From NCBI RefSeq assembly GCF_000247815.1, contig NC_021673.1, positions 48,296,069 through 48,360,068 on the forward strand: a stretch of DNA of 64,000 nt, in the 5' to 3' direction. A model generated the notes under the pieces. The model was not told the DNA's origin. It was given only the letters and a program-made list of their open reading frames with translations, and did not search any database. Below are positions 37,792 through 50,991 of this stretch, one piece after another. A program made the translations under genes and the position numbers. Within the stretch, counting starts at the first letter, position 1. The number at the start of each line of letters is the position of its first letter. The DNA comes from Ficedula albicollis. Taxonomy: Eukaryota > Chordata > Aves > Passeriformes > Muscicapidae.

Positions 37792-38008
37792 TTTTTAAAA
37801 AAGAAAAGAAAGAGAAGTGTCTGTAATCCCTCACAGGGCCCTTGTGAAGGAGAACAAACACCACTCCTCAGGAGACTTGTGGATACCTGAAGTGCCCAGG
37901 AAAATCTTCACACCTGGTGCTTTCAACAAACTTAATTCTATCATAATAACAAAAAACCCACCACCATTCACCAGACTTATGATTTCTAATATATTTCAAA
38001 GAGCTCAT
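37792..38008 (-). other. ERVK segment between integrase and polypurine tract (no env)
   Basis: Only about 220 bases separate the end of the integrase C-terminal frame from the polypurine tract. They contain no envelope-like reading frame. A similar short stretch exists at 35211-35453 in the other copy, so the lack of env is shared. Confidence 0.65.
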
Positions 38009-38650
38009 CTAACAATGTCCAAAAGCTGAAAACGGTTCCAAGAAAAGTTCATCCTCTGCTTGTAGGCTGGTGGTCGGCCTGTTGGTCAGCATTTGAAGGC
38101 TGTGCCTCGGCTGCATCCTGTCTCTGATGTTGCAGGTCAGGACGGACACATCTTGCAGGCAGCCAGCATACCCCGGTATTCGTTGAGACGCAAGTGGCTG
38201 TGCCTCGGCTGCATCCTGTCTCTGATGTTGCAGGTCAGGACGGACACATCTTGCAGGCAGCCAGCATACCCCGGTATTCGTTGAGACGCAAGTGTACCCA
38301 CGACCCCAAACAATGAGTTCATGCGGGCCTTCCCACTTGTTTGTGGTCAAGTTCCCGTATGAAGACTTTTGCTCGAGGCATGCATGTCTCATCTGCAGCC
38401 TGTAAAGAAGTGAAAGGATTCACAATAACAGGATTATTGGAATCTTGTGGCACAGTGAGTAGGTGATTGATGGTATACAAAGATTTTCCCAATCGGCTGT
38501 GTGATACTTCACCAGCCACTCCCCTTTTCTGTTTAGCAAAAAACACAATTCGACCAAACTCAGAGGTGCCTGAGAAAACTGTTGGAATGCCATTGTGACT
38601 GCTTTCAACTCAGTTACCTGAGCAGAACCTGTGCCATAGCCTTCCAGCAT
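38009..38650 (-). pseudogene. RNase H end and integrase C-terminus, right ERVK copy
   Basis: The - strand frame 38420-38650 carries the RNase H segment VTELKAVTMAFQQFSQ and frames 38319-38546 and 38009-38392 the integrase C-terminus (NKWEGPHELIVWGRGYTCVS, LPARCVRPDL). A 98-bp tandem duplication (38098-38293) repeats the WLPARCV end. The RNase H-to-integrase deletion matches the left copy, although the two have diverged by several residues. Confidence 0.78.
38098..38293. repeat. 98-bp tandem duplication in integrase end
   Basis: 38098-38195 and 38196-38293 appear identical, both starting ggctgtgcctcggctgc. The left copy at 35500-35600 has a single unit, so the duplication is specific to this copy. 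Confidence 0.93.
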
Positions 38651-38945
38651 TCACCAACCAGACTCATCCTCCCAGGTAACTGGCCAATGATACCTGTATG
38701 ATGTAAATCCAGAGCGGTGATAAACACAGTGATATCACTGGAAGGATCCACTCGGCATACATGACAAGTAAAAAGAGCTTGCTGCAGCCTGCTGCAGTGT
38801 GTTGGGCTATTTAGCAACCCTATGGCAAAACTTTCAATTGATATCTCTCTCCTATCTCAGAATTGTTCACTGAAGGCACCGTAAAAACAAATTTTGGTCT
38901 GTCACCAGAACACAAGGGGATTGTGAAAAAGCAACCCTTTAAATC
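38614..38945 (-). pseudogene. Reverse transcriptase remnants, right ERVK copy
   Basis: Short - strand pieces show GCFFTIPL at the palm (about 38925), a motif-B-adjacent segment with stops, and the connection DITVFITALDLHHTG. The N-terminal part of RT is deleted: protease sequence runs directly into the palm at about 38945. Confidence 0.7.
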
Positions 38946-39816
38946 TTAAAAATTTGCTTCAATGCGTGCCCCCCAGGCTGCCAACACATCCCGACCCCAG
39001 AGGTTGATAGGGGCTGCAGTAATGTAGGGTCAGACTGTAGCCGTCTGCCCTTCCATATTTTTGATAACACAGGCCTTTGACTCACAAAGGTCTGTGCTGT
39101 ACCCCCCAAACCTGCAATGGCCTGGCCAAGAGGGGCCAGGGGCCATGTGGGAGGCCAGGCAGAAAGAGAGATCACCGTTACATCCGCCCCGGTATCAATC
39201 AAACCTCTGAGTTGAATTTGAGATGGGGTGGCGCCTGAGAGAGCCAGAGTGCACAACATCTGTGGGCACTGATTGGAGATATTCATTGTCCAAAAGACTT
39301 GTGGCGGTCCTGTGGATCTGAAACCACCGTCTTTGCGATCTTGTTGATCAGCTCTGAGAACAGATGAATGAAAAGGCACAAGTTGGGCAATATGAGTTCC
39401 TGCCGGAATAGTGACAGGGGGAGAAGGCATGGAAACCATAGCACAAATTTGACCTGTGAAGTCAGCATCAATGACGCCTGGGTGAACAAAGATTCCCTGA
39501 AGAGTGGCACTAGACCACCCTATGAGCAGTGCACTCAGCCCTGGCCCAAGGGCCCAGTGGCATCCAAAGAAACCTTGTACAAAATGACAGAGTCTAAGAC
39601 GACTGTAGCTGCGGTGTGTACATCCACCCCGGCTGAGCCACGGGTGCTGGCTGCATGCTGGCTGAGGAAACCTGTGTCAGTGCCGGATTTTGGGGCACTG
39701 CTTGTATCTGTGCGCTGTACCCCAAAGTGCTCGCCTGTCCGTTTCCCTGGCCAGAAAAAGGTTTCTTTGATTTGCATTGGTTCGCATAGTGACCTGGCTT
39801 TTTGCACTTTGCACAC
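38946..39816 (-). pseudogene. dUTPase-protease, right ERVK copy
   Basis: The pro frame opens at 39816 inside the nucleocapsid region and overlaps the gag frame by about 220 bases, as in betaretroviruses, where pro is reached by frameshifting. It shows dUTPase motif I (RGSAGVDVHT), motif II (GPLGQGLSALLIG), motif III (GVIDADFTGQI), motif IV and motif V (DGGFRSTG), then protease LIDTGADVTVIS. All five dUTPase motifs are readable, but a frame change is needed near 39535, so this is not one continuous ORF. Confidence 0.82.
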
Positions 39817-40600
39817 AAAAAGGCAGGCATATTAGCCTGTTGCTGTGTTGGCTTCTTGCCTTTAGGTTTTCCCTGTTTCCGATGATGCCATATAGCAGCT
39901 GCCAAAGCACAGATCTGACAGTCTACAGTCCCTACCTTAGCACATGCCTGTACCACGTCAGTCAATGAAGGGTCCCCCGGCAAGGCCTGTGTGATCTTAG
40001 CACAATCAGCATTAGCATTGTCTCTGGCTAGCTGCTTACACAACAACTGCCTGAGAACATCATCTTCAACCTGCTTTTCCAGGGCTGCTGCTACCTTCTC
40101 AACAAATTGCAAGAATGGCTCATTGGGCCCCTGAGTAATTTTCACATATCTTGGCTTAGGAGCTGCAGCCTCTATTGTTTTTAAAATTGCTGCAAAACCT
40201 ACTTTTTGGCATTGTTCCAGAATCAGAGGTTCCCAGGTGGCCTGCAGGTCAGGGCTGGCAAAGCGAAACTGACCCAGCAGAACTTCCCGGCCCACAGCAT
40301 GCCTGGGATCCTGCCGGGGCCGTCCCATATTGCCTGCAGCAGCCCTGTCAGCCATCTGCATCCAGGTATCTTCAAACACTCTGAACTGCACTCTGGCTGA
40401 AACAGCACCTGGACTATATGTCTAATATCATAGGGTGCTAGCAGGTCTGTATTCAGCACTCTAAGAATTTGCATAACTTGAGTAGAACCAAGCCCATATC
40501 GTGCTACTTTATCTTGCAAACCTTGAACAACACGCCAAGCGATTGGATCGTGCCTGTCATGTTGTCCTGTCTGCGGGACCCCTTTGAAGACAGGAAAATC
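39594..40600 (-). pseudogene. gag capsid-nucleocapsid, right ERVK copy
   Basis: The capsid starts near 40600 (PVFKGVPQTGQ, DPIAWRVVQGLQDKVARYG) and continues after one frameshift near 40390 into a 265-codon frame. That frame has a major homology region (ITQGPNEPFLQFVEKVAAAL), the capsid C-terminal domain and one complete CCHC knuckle (CAKCKKPGHYANQC), followed by a Gln/Pro-rich end stopping at 39594. One frameshift is the only clear lesion, making it the best-preserved gag here. The upstream part is lost in a 513-base homopolymer. Confidence 0.85.
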
Positions 40601-40792
40601 CTGAGCCCCTCCCGTCCCTCGGGCTTCCCCATCACTGCTCTGTGACAGTTCGTGCCCAGGGACCGGGCAGAGCTCAGCGGGGCCACCCTGGACGCTTCCC
40701 TCCATTCGGAGGGCACCTCCCCTCGGCATTCCCACCTTCTCTAAGAGGTCCCAATCCCCTTTTCGCAATGCTCTCATCCTGACCATCTCCCA

Positions 40793-41568
<776 letters not shown>

Positions 41569-41845
41569 CAGTGAAGCCTGGATCAGTCCGTGGCAGATGG
41601 TGGGGCTGTGTTTCCACCCCTGGGGCAGTCAGTTCCTGAGCAAACTGAGGCCTGCACTCTGCTGCCAAAGGAATGGAGAAAAACGCATTGGCGATGTCAA
41701 TGGTGGCATACCACCTTGCTGCCTTGGACTCCAGCTTGTACTGGAGTTCCAGCATGTCCGGCACGGCAGCGCTCAGCGGTGGAGTCACCTCATTCAATGC
41801 ACGGTAGTCCACTGTCAGTCTCCGTTCTTTATCTGACTTGTGCAC
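41569..41845 (-). pseudogene. Reverse transcriptase N-terminal part, ERVL copy A
   Basis: The - strand frame shows RRLTVDYRALNEVTPPL (fingers) and YATIDIANAFFSIPL (motif A Asp), then a frameshift after RPQFA. The sequence ends before the YxDD motif at the junction with ERVK. Confidence 0.82.
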
Positions 41846-41932
41846 AGGCTAAATGAAGGGCGAGTGGGCCTTGCTGACCACCCCTTGGCTCTCCAGCTCA
41901 CGGATCATCTTGTGGGTGGGGATCACGGCATC

Positions 41933-42350
41933 TCAATTCGTCCTGTATGGCCAGCAGTGCACTGTCGAGGTGGCAATTGGCACTTGTTGCTTTTCGATCT
42001 TCAGGAGTCCCACTGTAGATGGGTTTTCTGATAGTCCAAGCAAGATGTTCAACTGTTTAGTGTCCTCTGCTTCTATAGCAGCTATTCCAAAAGCCCACCC
42101 GAGTCCTTTTGGGTCTTTGTAATACCTGTTCTGGAGGAAGACTACACCCAAAATACATGGAGCCTCTGGGCCAGTCACAATGGGATGTTTCTGCCACCCC
42201 TTCCCCATCAGGCTCACCTCAGCCTCCATCAGTCAATTCCTGCGATCCCGCCATCACCAGCAATGGAAACAGGTTATGTCCCCACATGTTCTGATGGCAT
42301 TAGGGTACACTGTGTACCAGTATCAACTAATGCCTCATGTTTCTGTGGCT
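41933..42350 (-). pseudogene. Protease region, ERVL copy A
   Basis: The - strand frames show the aspartic protease active site LVDTGTQCTLMP near 42310-42340, a stop shortly after, and a second open piece (41933-42229) with GPEAPCILGVVFLQNRYY and WAFGIAAIE, ending just before reverse transcriptase. Confidence 0.75.
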
Positions 42351-42390
42351 CTGATGTGCCAGGCCATTGGATCCACACCGTTCAAAAGAC

Positions 42391-43322
42391 GTGGTTTTCC
42401 TGTGCCTCTCCCTGGCTAGAGACAGAGCCCCTCTAGCTCTGATTATTATTTCCTTCTTGGGCACACATACTAGAGGGTCCTTCAAGTGGGTCTGACAGAT
42501 CATCCTCCCTTCTGTAATACCAGACAGCTTGGACATGGGAGGTTGAGGCTACCCTCACTTTAGTGGAACTCTCTCAGTTAGTGTTTCCCTCCCTGAGCTG
42601 GTATACCCATGCTGCCAGGACAGAAGTGGGTTTCCCATCCCACCTTCTCATGTCTTCCCCATGGTCTCGCAGGAAGAACCACAGGTGGTGTCAGCTCATG
42701 GGGTGTACCTTCTCTCCCTAGCTGGGGGACATTGGGCTCTGACTTTGGGACCTGTGACTTGCACAGATGCCATATGGGAACTGTTCCTCCTCACCTCCTC
42801 CCTCATCTCCTCTTGGAGGCTCTTAATTACAGCAGAGATATGAGCCTTCACCAGGAGTGGTTTTCCTGTGCCTCTCCCTGGCTAGAGACAGAGCCCCTCT
42901 AGCTCTGATTATTATTTCCTTCTTGGGCACACATACTAGAGGGTCCTTCAAGTGGGTCTGACAGATCATCCTCCCTTCTGTAATACCAGACAGCTTGGAC
43001 ATGGGAGGTTGAGGCTACCCTCACTTTAGTGGAACTCTCTCAGTTAGTGTTTCCCTCCCTGAGCTGGTATACCCATGCTGCCAGGACAGAAGTGGGTTTC
43101 CCATCCCACCTTCTCATGTCTTCCCCATGGTCTCGCAGGAAGAACCACAGGTGGTGTCAGCTCATGGGGTGTACCTTCTCTCCCTAGCTGGGGGACATTG
43201 GGCTCTGACTTTGGGACCTGTGACTTGCACAGATGCCATATGGGAACTGTTCCTCCTCACCTCCTCCCTCATCTCCTCTTGGAGGCTCTTAATTACAGCA
43301 GAGATATGAGCCTTCACCAGGA
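42391..43322. repeat. 466-bp tandem duplication, only in copy A
   Basis: 42391-42856 and 42857-43322 appear identical, both starting gtggttttcctgtgcctctc. Copy B of the larger duplication has a single unit (from 48012), so this event is younger than, or independent of, the 5.4-kb duplication. Confidence 0.95.
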
Positions 43323-44431
43323 CATTGATCATACTCTCATAATTCCTAAGCTTGTTGGTGACAGAACTCACTGTCTCTCTGTTATCAGCATTAATCATTG
43401 CAATAAAAGTGGTTTATTGAGATGGCTCTAGGTTTGCCAGATTCCACAACATCTGCCCTGTGCACCTGACCTTGTCAGGGTCATTGTCATGCTGTCCATC
43501 CCTCTCAAAGAGTACCTCCAATACTGCCACTTCTCTCAGCTGCTGGATCCCTCCCTCAAGGGTCTTCCAGCGCATTCTATGATTGTACTCTGCATTCTCT
43601 CTCTGTGGACAAACGTCTCTCTTACACTCATTAAAAGCTGCTCCCAGAGGGATAGGGGCCCTGGCTCCCTTATGAATACCTGATTCATACCTGAGTCCTG
43701 GGTCAAGAGTCCCAAATTCCTTGCCTCAGTACCATCCAGTTGCATGTCTGTACCCATAAGGTCCCAGACCCGAAGTAGCCAGGTAGTGTAAGCCTCACGC
43801 TCCTTTCATACAATGTCTTTTTGCAGATTACAGAGACTTTCATACAACAGGGACTCAGTGATGATTTGAACCTCTGGCTCCCCTGCTGGTTGTGAGGATC
43901 CGCCTTTCTTATCCTTATTAACTAGGTGTTTTGACTTCATCTTAGACTTCTTTGTTTTCACAGGGGCAACTGCTGCTGGCTGTGACTGCCCTTGTGGTTC
44001 AGCTGGAACCTGGGTGGTTGTAATGTCTGTGGGTTCCACTGCAGCACAATCAGACTCTCCCTCTTCAGGGCAGGGGGAAAATTTCTCACTAGCTGGGGAG
44101 ATGTACTCCTTCAGCCCATCTCAATCTGGCCCATCTCAAATATCTCCTTCACTAGAACCCCCACCCAATCTGGGTGGCTCATTTCTGAGGTGGGCTGTGG
44201 GGCAGGGTCAGGCTGTGGGGCGGCATCCTTATTTTCTGGGATAGGTATCAGGGTGGTTATCCAAGCCAATCTCCCCTTATATCTGAATGCTAAATAGAAC
44301 AGGCAAAGTAGCAACACCAACCATTGTAAGATACCATTAGCATTTAGGGAAGATTTGAACCCTTTGAAAACTGGTGGGGTGGACCTAAAAATCTGGGTGA
44401 AGGGTTGGGAGAAAATTTCCCCTGCTGTCAC
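43162..44431 (-). pseudogene. gag-like frames, ERVL copy A
   Basis: Several consecutive - strand frames: 44111-44431 with a hydrophobic stretch (LVLLLCLFYLAF); 43806-44039 with a Lys-rich segment; 43536-43757 (MGTDMQLDGTEARNLGLL, PLSLWEQLL); and 43162-43398 with a helical segment. The order and the EAR-LG-L pattern resemble gag of avian ERVL-like elements. No zinc knuckle was seen. Stops and frameshifts separate the parts. Confidence 0.6.
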
Positions 44432-44788
44432 TTCCTCGCAGTAGGTATCATTATTGAAGTAACCCCAAAAACATACAGTTAAGTGTGCGATAGCTCTGAA
44501 TCCACGTATCCGCCTTCCAGAGGAAGTTAAAAATCCACCAATTCCTCACAGAAATCAACCCACAAAATAAACTGGGTAACACCCACAATAGCCTTAGTTA
44601 TAGGACCCATGTTTAGGTAATGGGCTGCAAATAGGAGAGATACAGCTGTGACCAGGTGCCACCCGAACCAGGACAAGCTAGACCACGTGGTGCTACCGAA
44701 CACAAAAGATTAGGGCACTCAAGAACTGTTCTTCCTTTTCCACGCTTTTCTCCTGATGCTCTCAGGCACCACACTGGCCAGCAAAATC

Positions 44789-45516
44789 TGTCCTGGTTTG
44801 AAAGACAGGTGTCTGCTACAGAAAGGAGGGCCCTCCCTTGAAATGGAGAAAGTAAATCCTCTCCCTCTGAATTAGTATAACTCTGAAATTAAGATGTTTT
44901 CAGGCAAAGATATGGAGATAGAAGAACAGTTCTTTAGTCATATATATAACAAGGCAAACAAAACAACAACTACTATGGAATTAACAACAAACAGAACAGG
45001 AACCCCGTAGCACTCCTCGGCTACAGGCACTTTTCCTTTGGTGCAGTTACCGTCACAGCTGGCAGTGAGCACTGGCAGGCTCCCGTAGGGCAGGGGCCGC
45101 TGGGGTGATGGCAGGTGTGTCCGAGATGGAACGGGATGGAGGAGAGAGGCTTTGCTCACGAGCCCTGAAGGCAGTGTCGGTGCTCCGACAGGATGCTTGG
45201 AAACAGCAAGCTGAAGTGGATGGGTGTCCTAGCAGATCAGGGGTGAGGGGTCAAACAGTGGAAGAAGAGGTGGCTCCTGGTGTTGGGATGGCTGTGGTAG
45301 CAGCGACCTTCCTCCTCAGAAGCCAAGAGCGAGCGAGAGACAGCAACTTTTTTTACCTGCTTCTAATCTTGCGGTTCCACTCTCCCTCTGAGAGAAACTC
45401 CCAAAAAAATAGGGAGGTTCCCCCTCTCCCATCTCAAGGACCCAGCCATCAGTGCTTCTTAGCGTGTCAATGTGAAAAAAATTTCACAGGCAAAGAGGAA
45501 AAACCAATCCCAAACA
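44789..45516 (-). mobile_element. 5' LTR of ERVL-like element, copy A
   Basis: TGTCCTGGTTTGAAAGACAGG at 44789 to ...caatcccaaaca at 45516. Shares its first 300 or so bases with 34632-34961 and its first 150 with the solo LTR at 55913. The right end is inferred from the CA and from the following GGGAC, which differs by one base from GGGAT just left of 34632. The 151-codon ORF at 45105-45560 is LTR sequence, not a gene. No clear primer-binding site was found next to 44789. Confidence 0.7.
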
Positions 45517-47257
<1,741 letters not shown>

Positions 47258-49284
47258 AGCAAACTGAGGCCTGCACTCTGCTGCCAAAGGAATGGAGAAG
47301 AATGCATTGGCAATGTCAATGGTGGCATACCACCTTGCTGCCTTGGACTCCAGCTCGTACTGGAGTTCCAGCATGTCCGGCACGGCAGCGCTCAGCGGTG
47401 GAGTCACCTCATTCAATGCACGGTAGTCCACTGTCAGTCTCCGTTCTTTATCTGACTTGTGCACAGGCTAAATGAAGGGCGAGTGGGCCTTGCTGACCAC
47501 CCCTTGGCTCTCCAGCTCACGGATCATCTTGTGGGTGGGGATCACGGCATCTCAATTCGTCCTGTATGGCCAGCAGTGCACTGTCGAGGTGGCAATTGGC
47601 ACTTGTTGCTTTTCGATCTTCAGGAGTCCCACTGTAGATGGGTTTTCTGATAGTCCAAGCAAGATGTTCAACTGTTTAGTGTCCTCTGCTTCTATAGCAG
47701 CTATTCCAAAAGCCCACCCGAGTCCTTTTGGGTCTTTGTAATACCTGTTCTGGAGGAAGACTACACCCAAAATACATGGAGCCTCTGGGCCAGTCACAAT
47801 GGGATGTTTCTGCCACCCCTTCCCCATCAGGCTCACCTCAGCCTCCATCAGTCAATTCCTGCGATCCCCCCATCACCCCAGCAATGGAAACAGGTTATGT
47901 CCCCACATGTTCTGATGGCATTAGGGTACACTGTGTACCAGTATCAACTAATGCCTCATGTTTCTGTGGCTCTGATGTGCCAGGCCATTGGATCCACACC
48001 GTTCAAAAGACGTGGTTTTCCTGTGCCTCTCCCTGGCTAGAGACAGAGCCCCTCTAGCTCTGATTATTATTTCCTTCTTGGGCACACATACTAGAGGGTC
48101 CTTCAAGTGGGTCTGACAGATCATCCTCCCTTCTGTAATACCAGACAGCTTGGACATGGGAGGTTGAGGCTACCCTCACTTTAGTGGAACTCTCTCAGTT
48201 AGTGTTTCCCTCCCTGAGCTGGTATACCCATGCTGCCAGGACAGAAGTGGGTTTCCCATCCCACCTTCTCATGTCTTCCCCATGGTCTCGCAGGAAGAAC
48301 CACAGGTGGTGTCAGCTCATGGGGTGTACCTTCTCTCCCTAGCTGGGGGACATTGGGCTCTGACTTTGGGACCTGTGACTTGCACAGATGCCATATGGGA
48401 ACTGTTCCTCCTCACCTCCTCCCTCATCTCCTCTTGGAGGCTCTTAATTACAGCAGAGATATGAGCCTTCACCAGGACATTGATCATACTCTCATAATTC
48501 CTAAGCTTGTTGGTGACAGAACTCACTGTCTCTCTGTTATCAGCATTAATCATTGCAATAAAAGTGGTTTATTGAGATGGCTCTAGGTTTGCCAGATTCC
48601 ACAACATCTGCCCTGTGCACCTGACCTTGTCAGGGTCATTGTCATGCTGTCCATCCCTCTCAAAGAGTACCTCCAATACTGCCACTTCTCTCAGCTGCTG
48701 GATCCCTCCCTCAAGGGTCTTCCAGCGCATTCTATGATTGTACTCTGCATTCTCTCTCTGTGGACAAACGTCTCTCTTACACTCATTAAAAGCTGCTCCC
48801 AGAGGGATAGGGGCCCTGGCTCCCTTATGAATACCTGATTCATACCTGAGTCCTGGGTCAAGAGTCCCAAATTCCTTGCCTCAGTACCATCCAGTTGCAT
48901 GTCTGTACCCATAAGGTCCCAGACCCGAAGTAGCCAGGTAGTGTAAGCCTCACGCTCCTTTCATACAATGTCTTTTTGCAGATTACAGAGACTTTCATAC
49001 AACAGGGACTCAGTGATGATTTGAACCTCTGGCTCCCCTGCTGGTTGTGAGGATCCGCCTTTCTTATCCTTATTAACTAGGTGTTTTGACTTCATCTTAG
49101 ACTTCTTTGTTTTCACAGGGGCAACTGCTGCTGGCTGTGACTGCCCTTGTGGTTCAGCTGGAACCTGGGTGGTTGTAATGTCTGTGGGTTCCACTGCAGC
49201 ACAATCAGACTCTCCCTCTTTAGGGCAGGGGGAAAATTTCTCACTAGCTGGGGAGATGTACTCCTTCAGCCCATCTCAATCTGG

Positions 49285-49795
49285 CCCATCTCAAATATCT
49301 CCTTCACTAGAACCCCCACCCAATCTGGGTGGCTCATTTCTGAGGTGGGCTGTGGGGCAGGGTCAGGCTGTGGGGCGGCATCCTTATTTTCTGGGATAGG
49401 TATCAGGGTGGTTATCCAAGCCAATCTCCCCTTATGTCTGAATGCTAAATAGAACAGGCAAAGCAGCAACACCAGCCCATCTCAAATATCTCCTTCACTA
49501 GAACCCCCACCCAATCTGGGTGGCTCATTTCTGAGGTGGGCTGTGGGGCAGGGTCAGGCTGTGGGGCGGCATCCTTATTTTCTGGGATAGGTATCAGGGT
49601 GGTTATCCAAGCCAATCTCCCCTTATATCTGAATGCTAAATAGAACAGGCAAAGTAGCAACACCAAGGGCTGTGGGGCAGGGTCAGGCTGTGGGGCGGCA
49701 TCCTTATTTTCTGGGATAGGTATCAGGGTGGTTATCCAAGCCAATCTCCCCTTATGTCTGAATGCTAAATAGAACAGGCAAAGCAGCAACACCAG
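49285..49795. repeat. Triplicated gag segment in copy B
   Basis: A unit of about 190 bp (gcccatctcaaatatc to gcaacacca) occurs at about 49285-49474 and 49476-49665, and its right two thirds again at 49667-49795. Units 1 and 3 read cccttatgtctg and aaagcagcaac; unit 2 reads cccttatatctg and aaagtagcaac, the version found in copy A at about 44275-44320. Confidence 0.92.
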
Positions 49796-50263
49796 CCATT
49801 GTAAGATACCATTAGCATTTAGGGAAGATTTGAACCCTTTGAAAACTGGTGGGGTGGACCTAAAAATCTGGGTGAAGGGTTGGGAGAAAATTTCCCCTGC
49901 TGTCACTTCCTCGCAGTAGGTATCATTATTGAAGTAACCCCAAAAACATACAGTTAAGTGTGCGATAGCTCTGAATCCACGTATCCGCCTTCCAGAGGAA
50001 GTTAAAAATCCACTAATTCCTCACAGAAATCAACCCACAAAATAAACTGGGTAACACCCACAATAGCCTTAGTTATAGGACCCATGTTTAGGTAATGGGC
50101 TGCAAATAGGAGAGATACAGCTGTGACCAGGTGCCACCCGAACCAGGACAAGCTAGACCACGTGGTGCTACCTAATACAAAAGATTAGGGCACTCAAGAA
50201 CTGTTCTTCCTTTTCCACGCTTTTCTCCTGATGCTCTCAGGCACCACACTGGCCAGCAAAATC

Positions 50264-50991
50264 TGTCCTGGTTTGAAAGACAGGTGTCTGCTACAGAAAG
50301 GAGGGCCCTCCCTTGAAATGGAGAAAGTAAATCCTCTCCCTCTGAATTAGTATAACTCTGAAATTAAGATGTTTTCAGGCAAAGATATGGAGATAGAAGA
50401 ACAGTTCTTTAGTCATATATATAACAAGGCAAACAAAACAACAACTACTATGGAATTAACAACAAACAGAACAGGAACCCCGTAGCACTCCTCGGCTACA
50501 GGCACTTTTCCTTTGGTGCAGTTACCGTCACAGCTGGCAGTGAGCACTGGCAGGCTCCCGTAGGGCAGGGGCCGCTGGGGTGATGGCAGGTGTGTCCGAG
50601 ATGGAACGGGATGGAGGAGAGAGGCTTTGCTCACGAGCCCTGAAGGCAGTGTCGGTGCTCCGACAGGATGCTTGGAAACAGCAAGCTGAAGTGGATGGGT
50701 GTCCTAGCAGATCAGGGGTGAGGGGTCAAACAGTGGAAGAAGAGGTGGCTCCTGGTGTTGGGATGGCTGTGGTAGCAGCGACCTTCCTCCTCAGAAGCCA
50801 AGAGCGAGCGAGAGACAGCAACTTTTTTTACCTGCTTCTAATCTTGCGGTTCCACTCTCCCTCTGAGAGAAACTCCCAAAAAAATAGGGAGGTTCCCCCT
50901 CTCCCATCTCAAGGACCCAGCCATCAGTGCTTCTTAGCGTGTCAATGTGAAAAAAATTTCACAGGCAAAGAGGAAAAACCAATCCCAAACA
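50264..50991 (-). mobile_element. 5' LTR of ERVL-like element, copy B
   Basis: Duplicate of 44789-45516, starting TGTCCTGG and ending caatcccaaaca followed by GGGAC. Confidence 0.7.

Larger units (their letters stand above)
41569..45516 (-). mobile_element. ERVL-like element, copy A (RT to 5' LTR)
   Basis: On the - strand: 5' LTR (44789-45516), gag (about 43160-44431), protease (41933-42350) and the start of reverse transcriptase (41569-41845), then a break into ERVK gag. Every coding part carries stops or frameshifts. The related solo LTR at 55913 has a 5-bp target-site duplication, which fits class III (ERVL); I assign the class on that basis with moderate confidence. Bases 41639 onward are repeated as copy B. 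Confidence 0.75.
47258..50991 (-). mobile_element. ERVL-like element, copy B
   Basis: Same content as copy A on the - strand: RT (47258-47464, cut by poly-C after RPQFA), protease (47552-47965), gag frames (48317-49906) and 5' LTR (50264-50991). It starts inside reverse transcriptase at exactly the base where similarity with copy A begins, so it is a duplicate and not an independent insertion. Confidence 0.8.

Noticed and set aside
44730..44788. Primer-binding site of the ERVL-like element
   Set aside because: TGG words occur on the - strand after the LTR end, but none sits at a normal distance with a convincing match to a tRNA 3' end.
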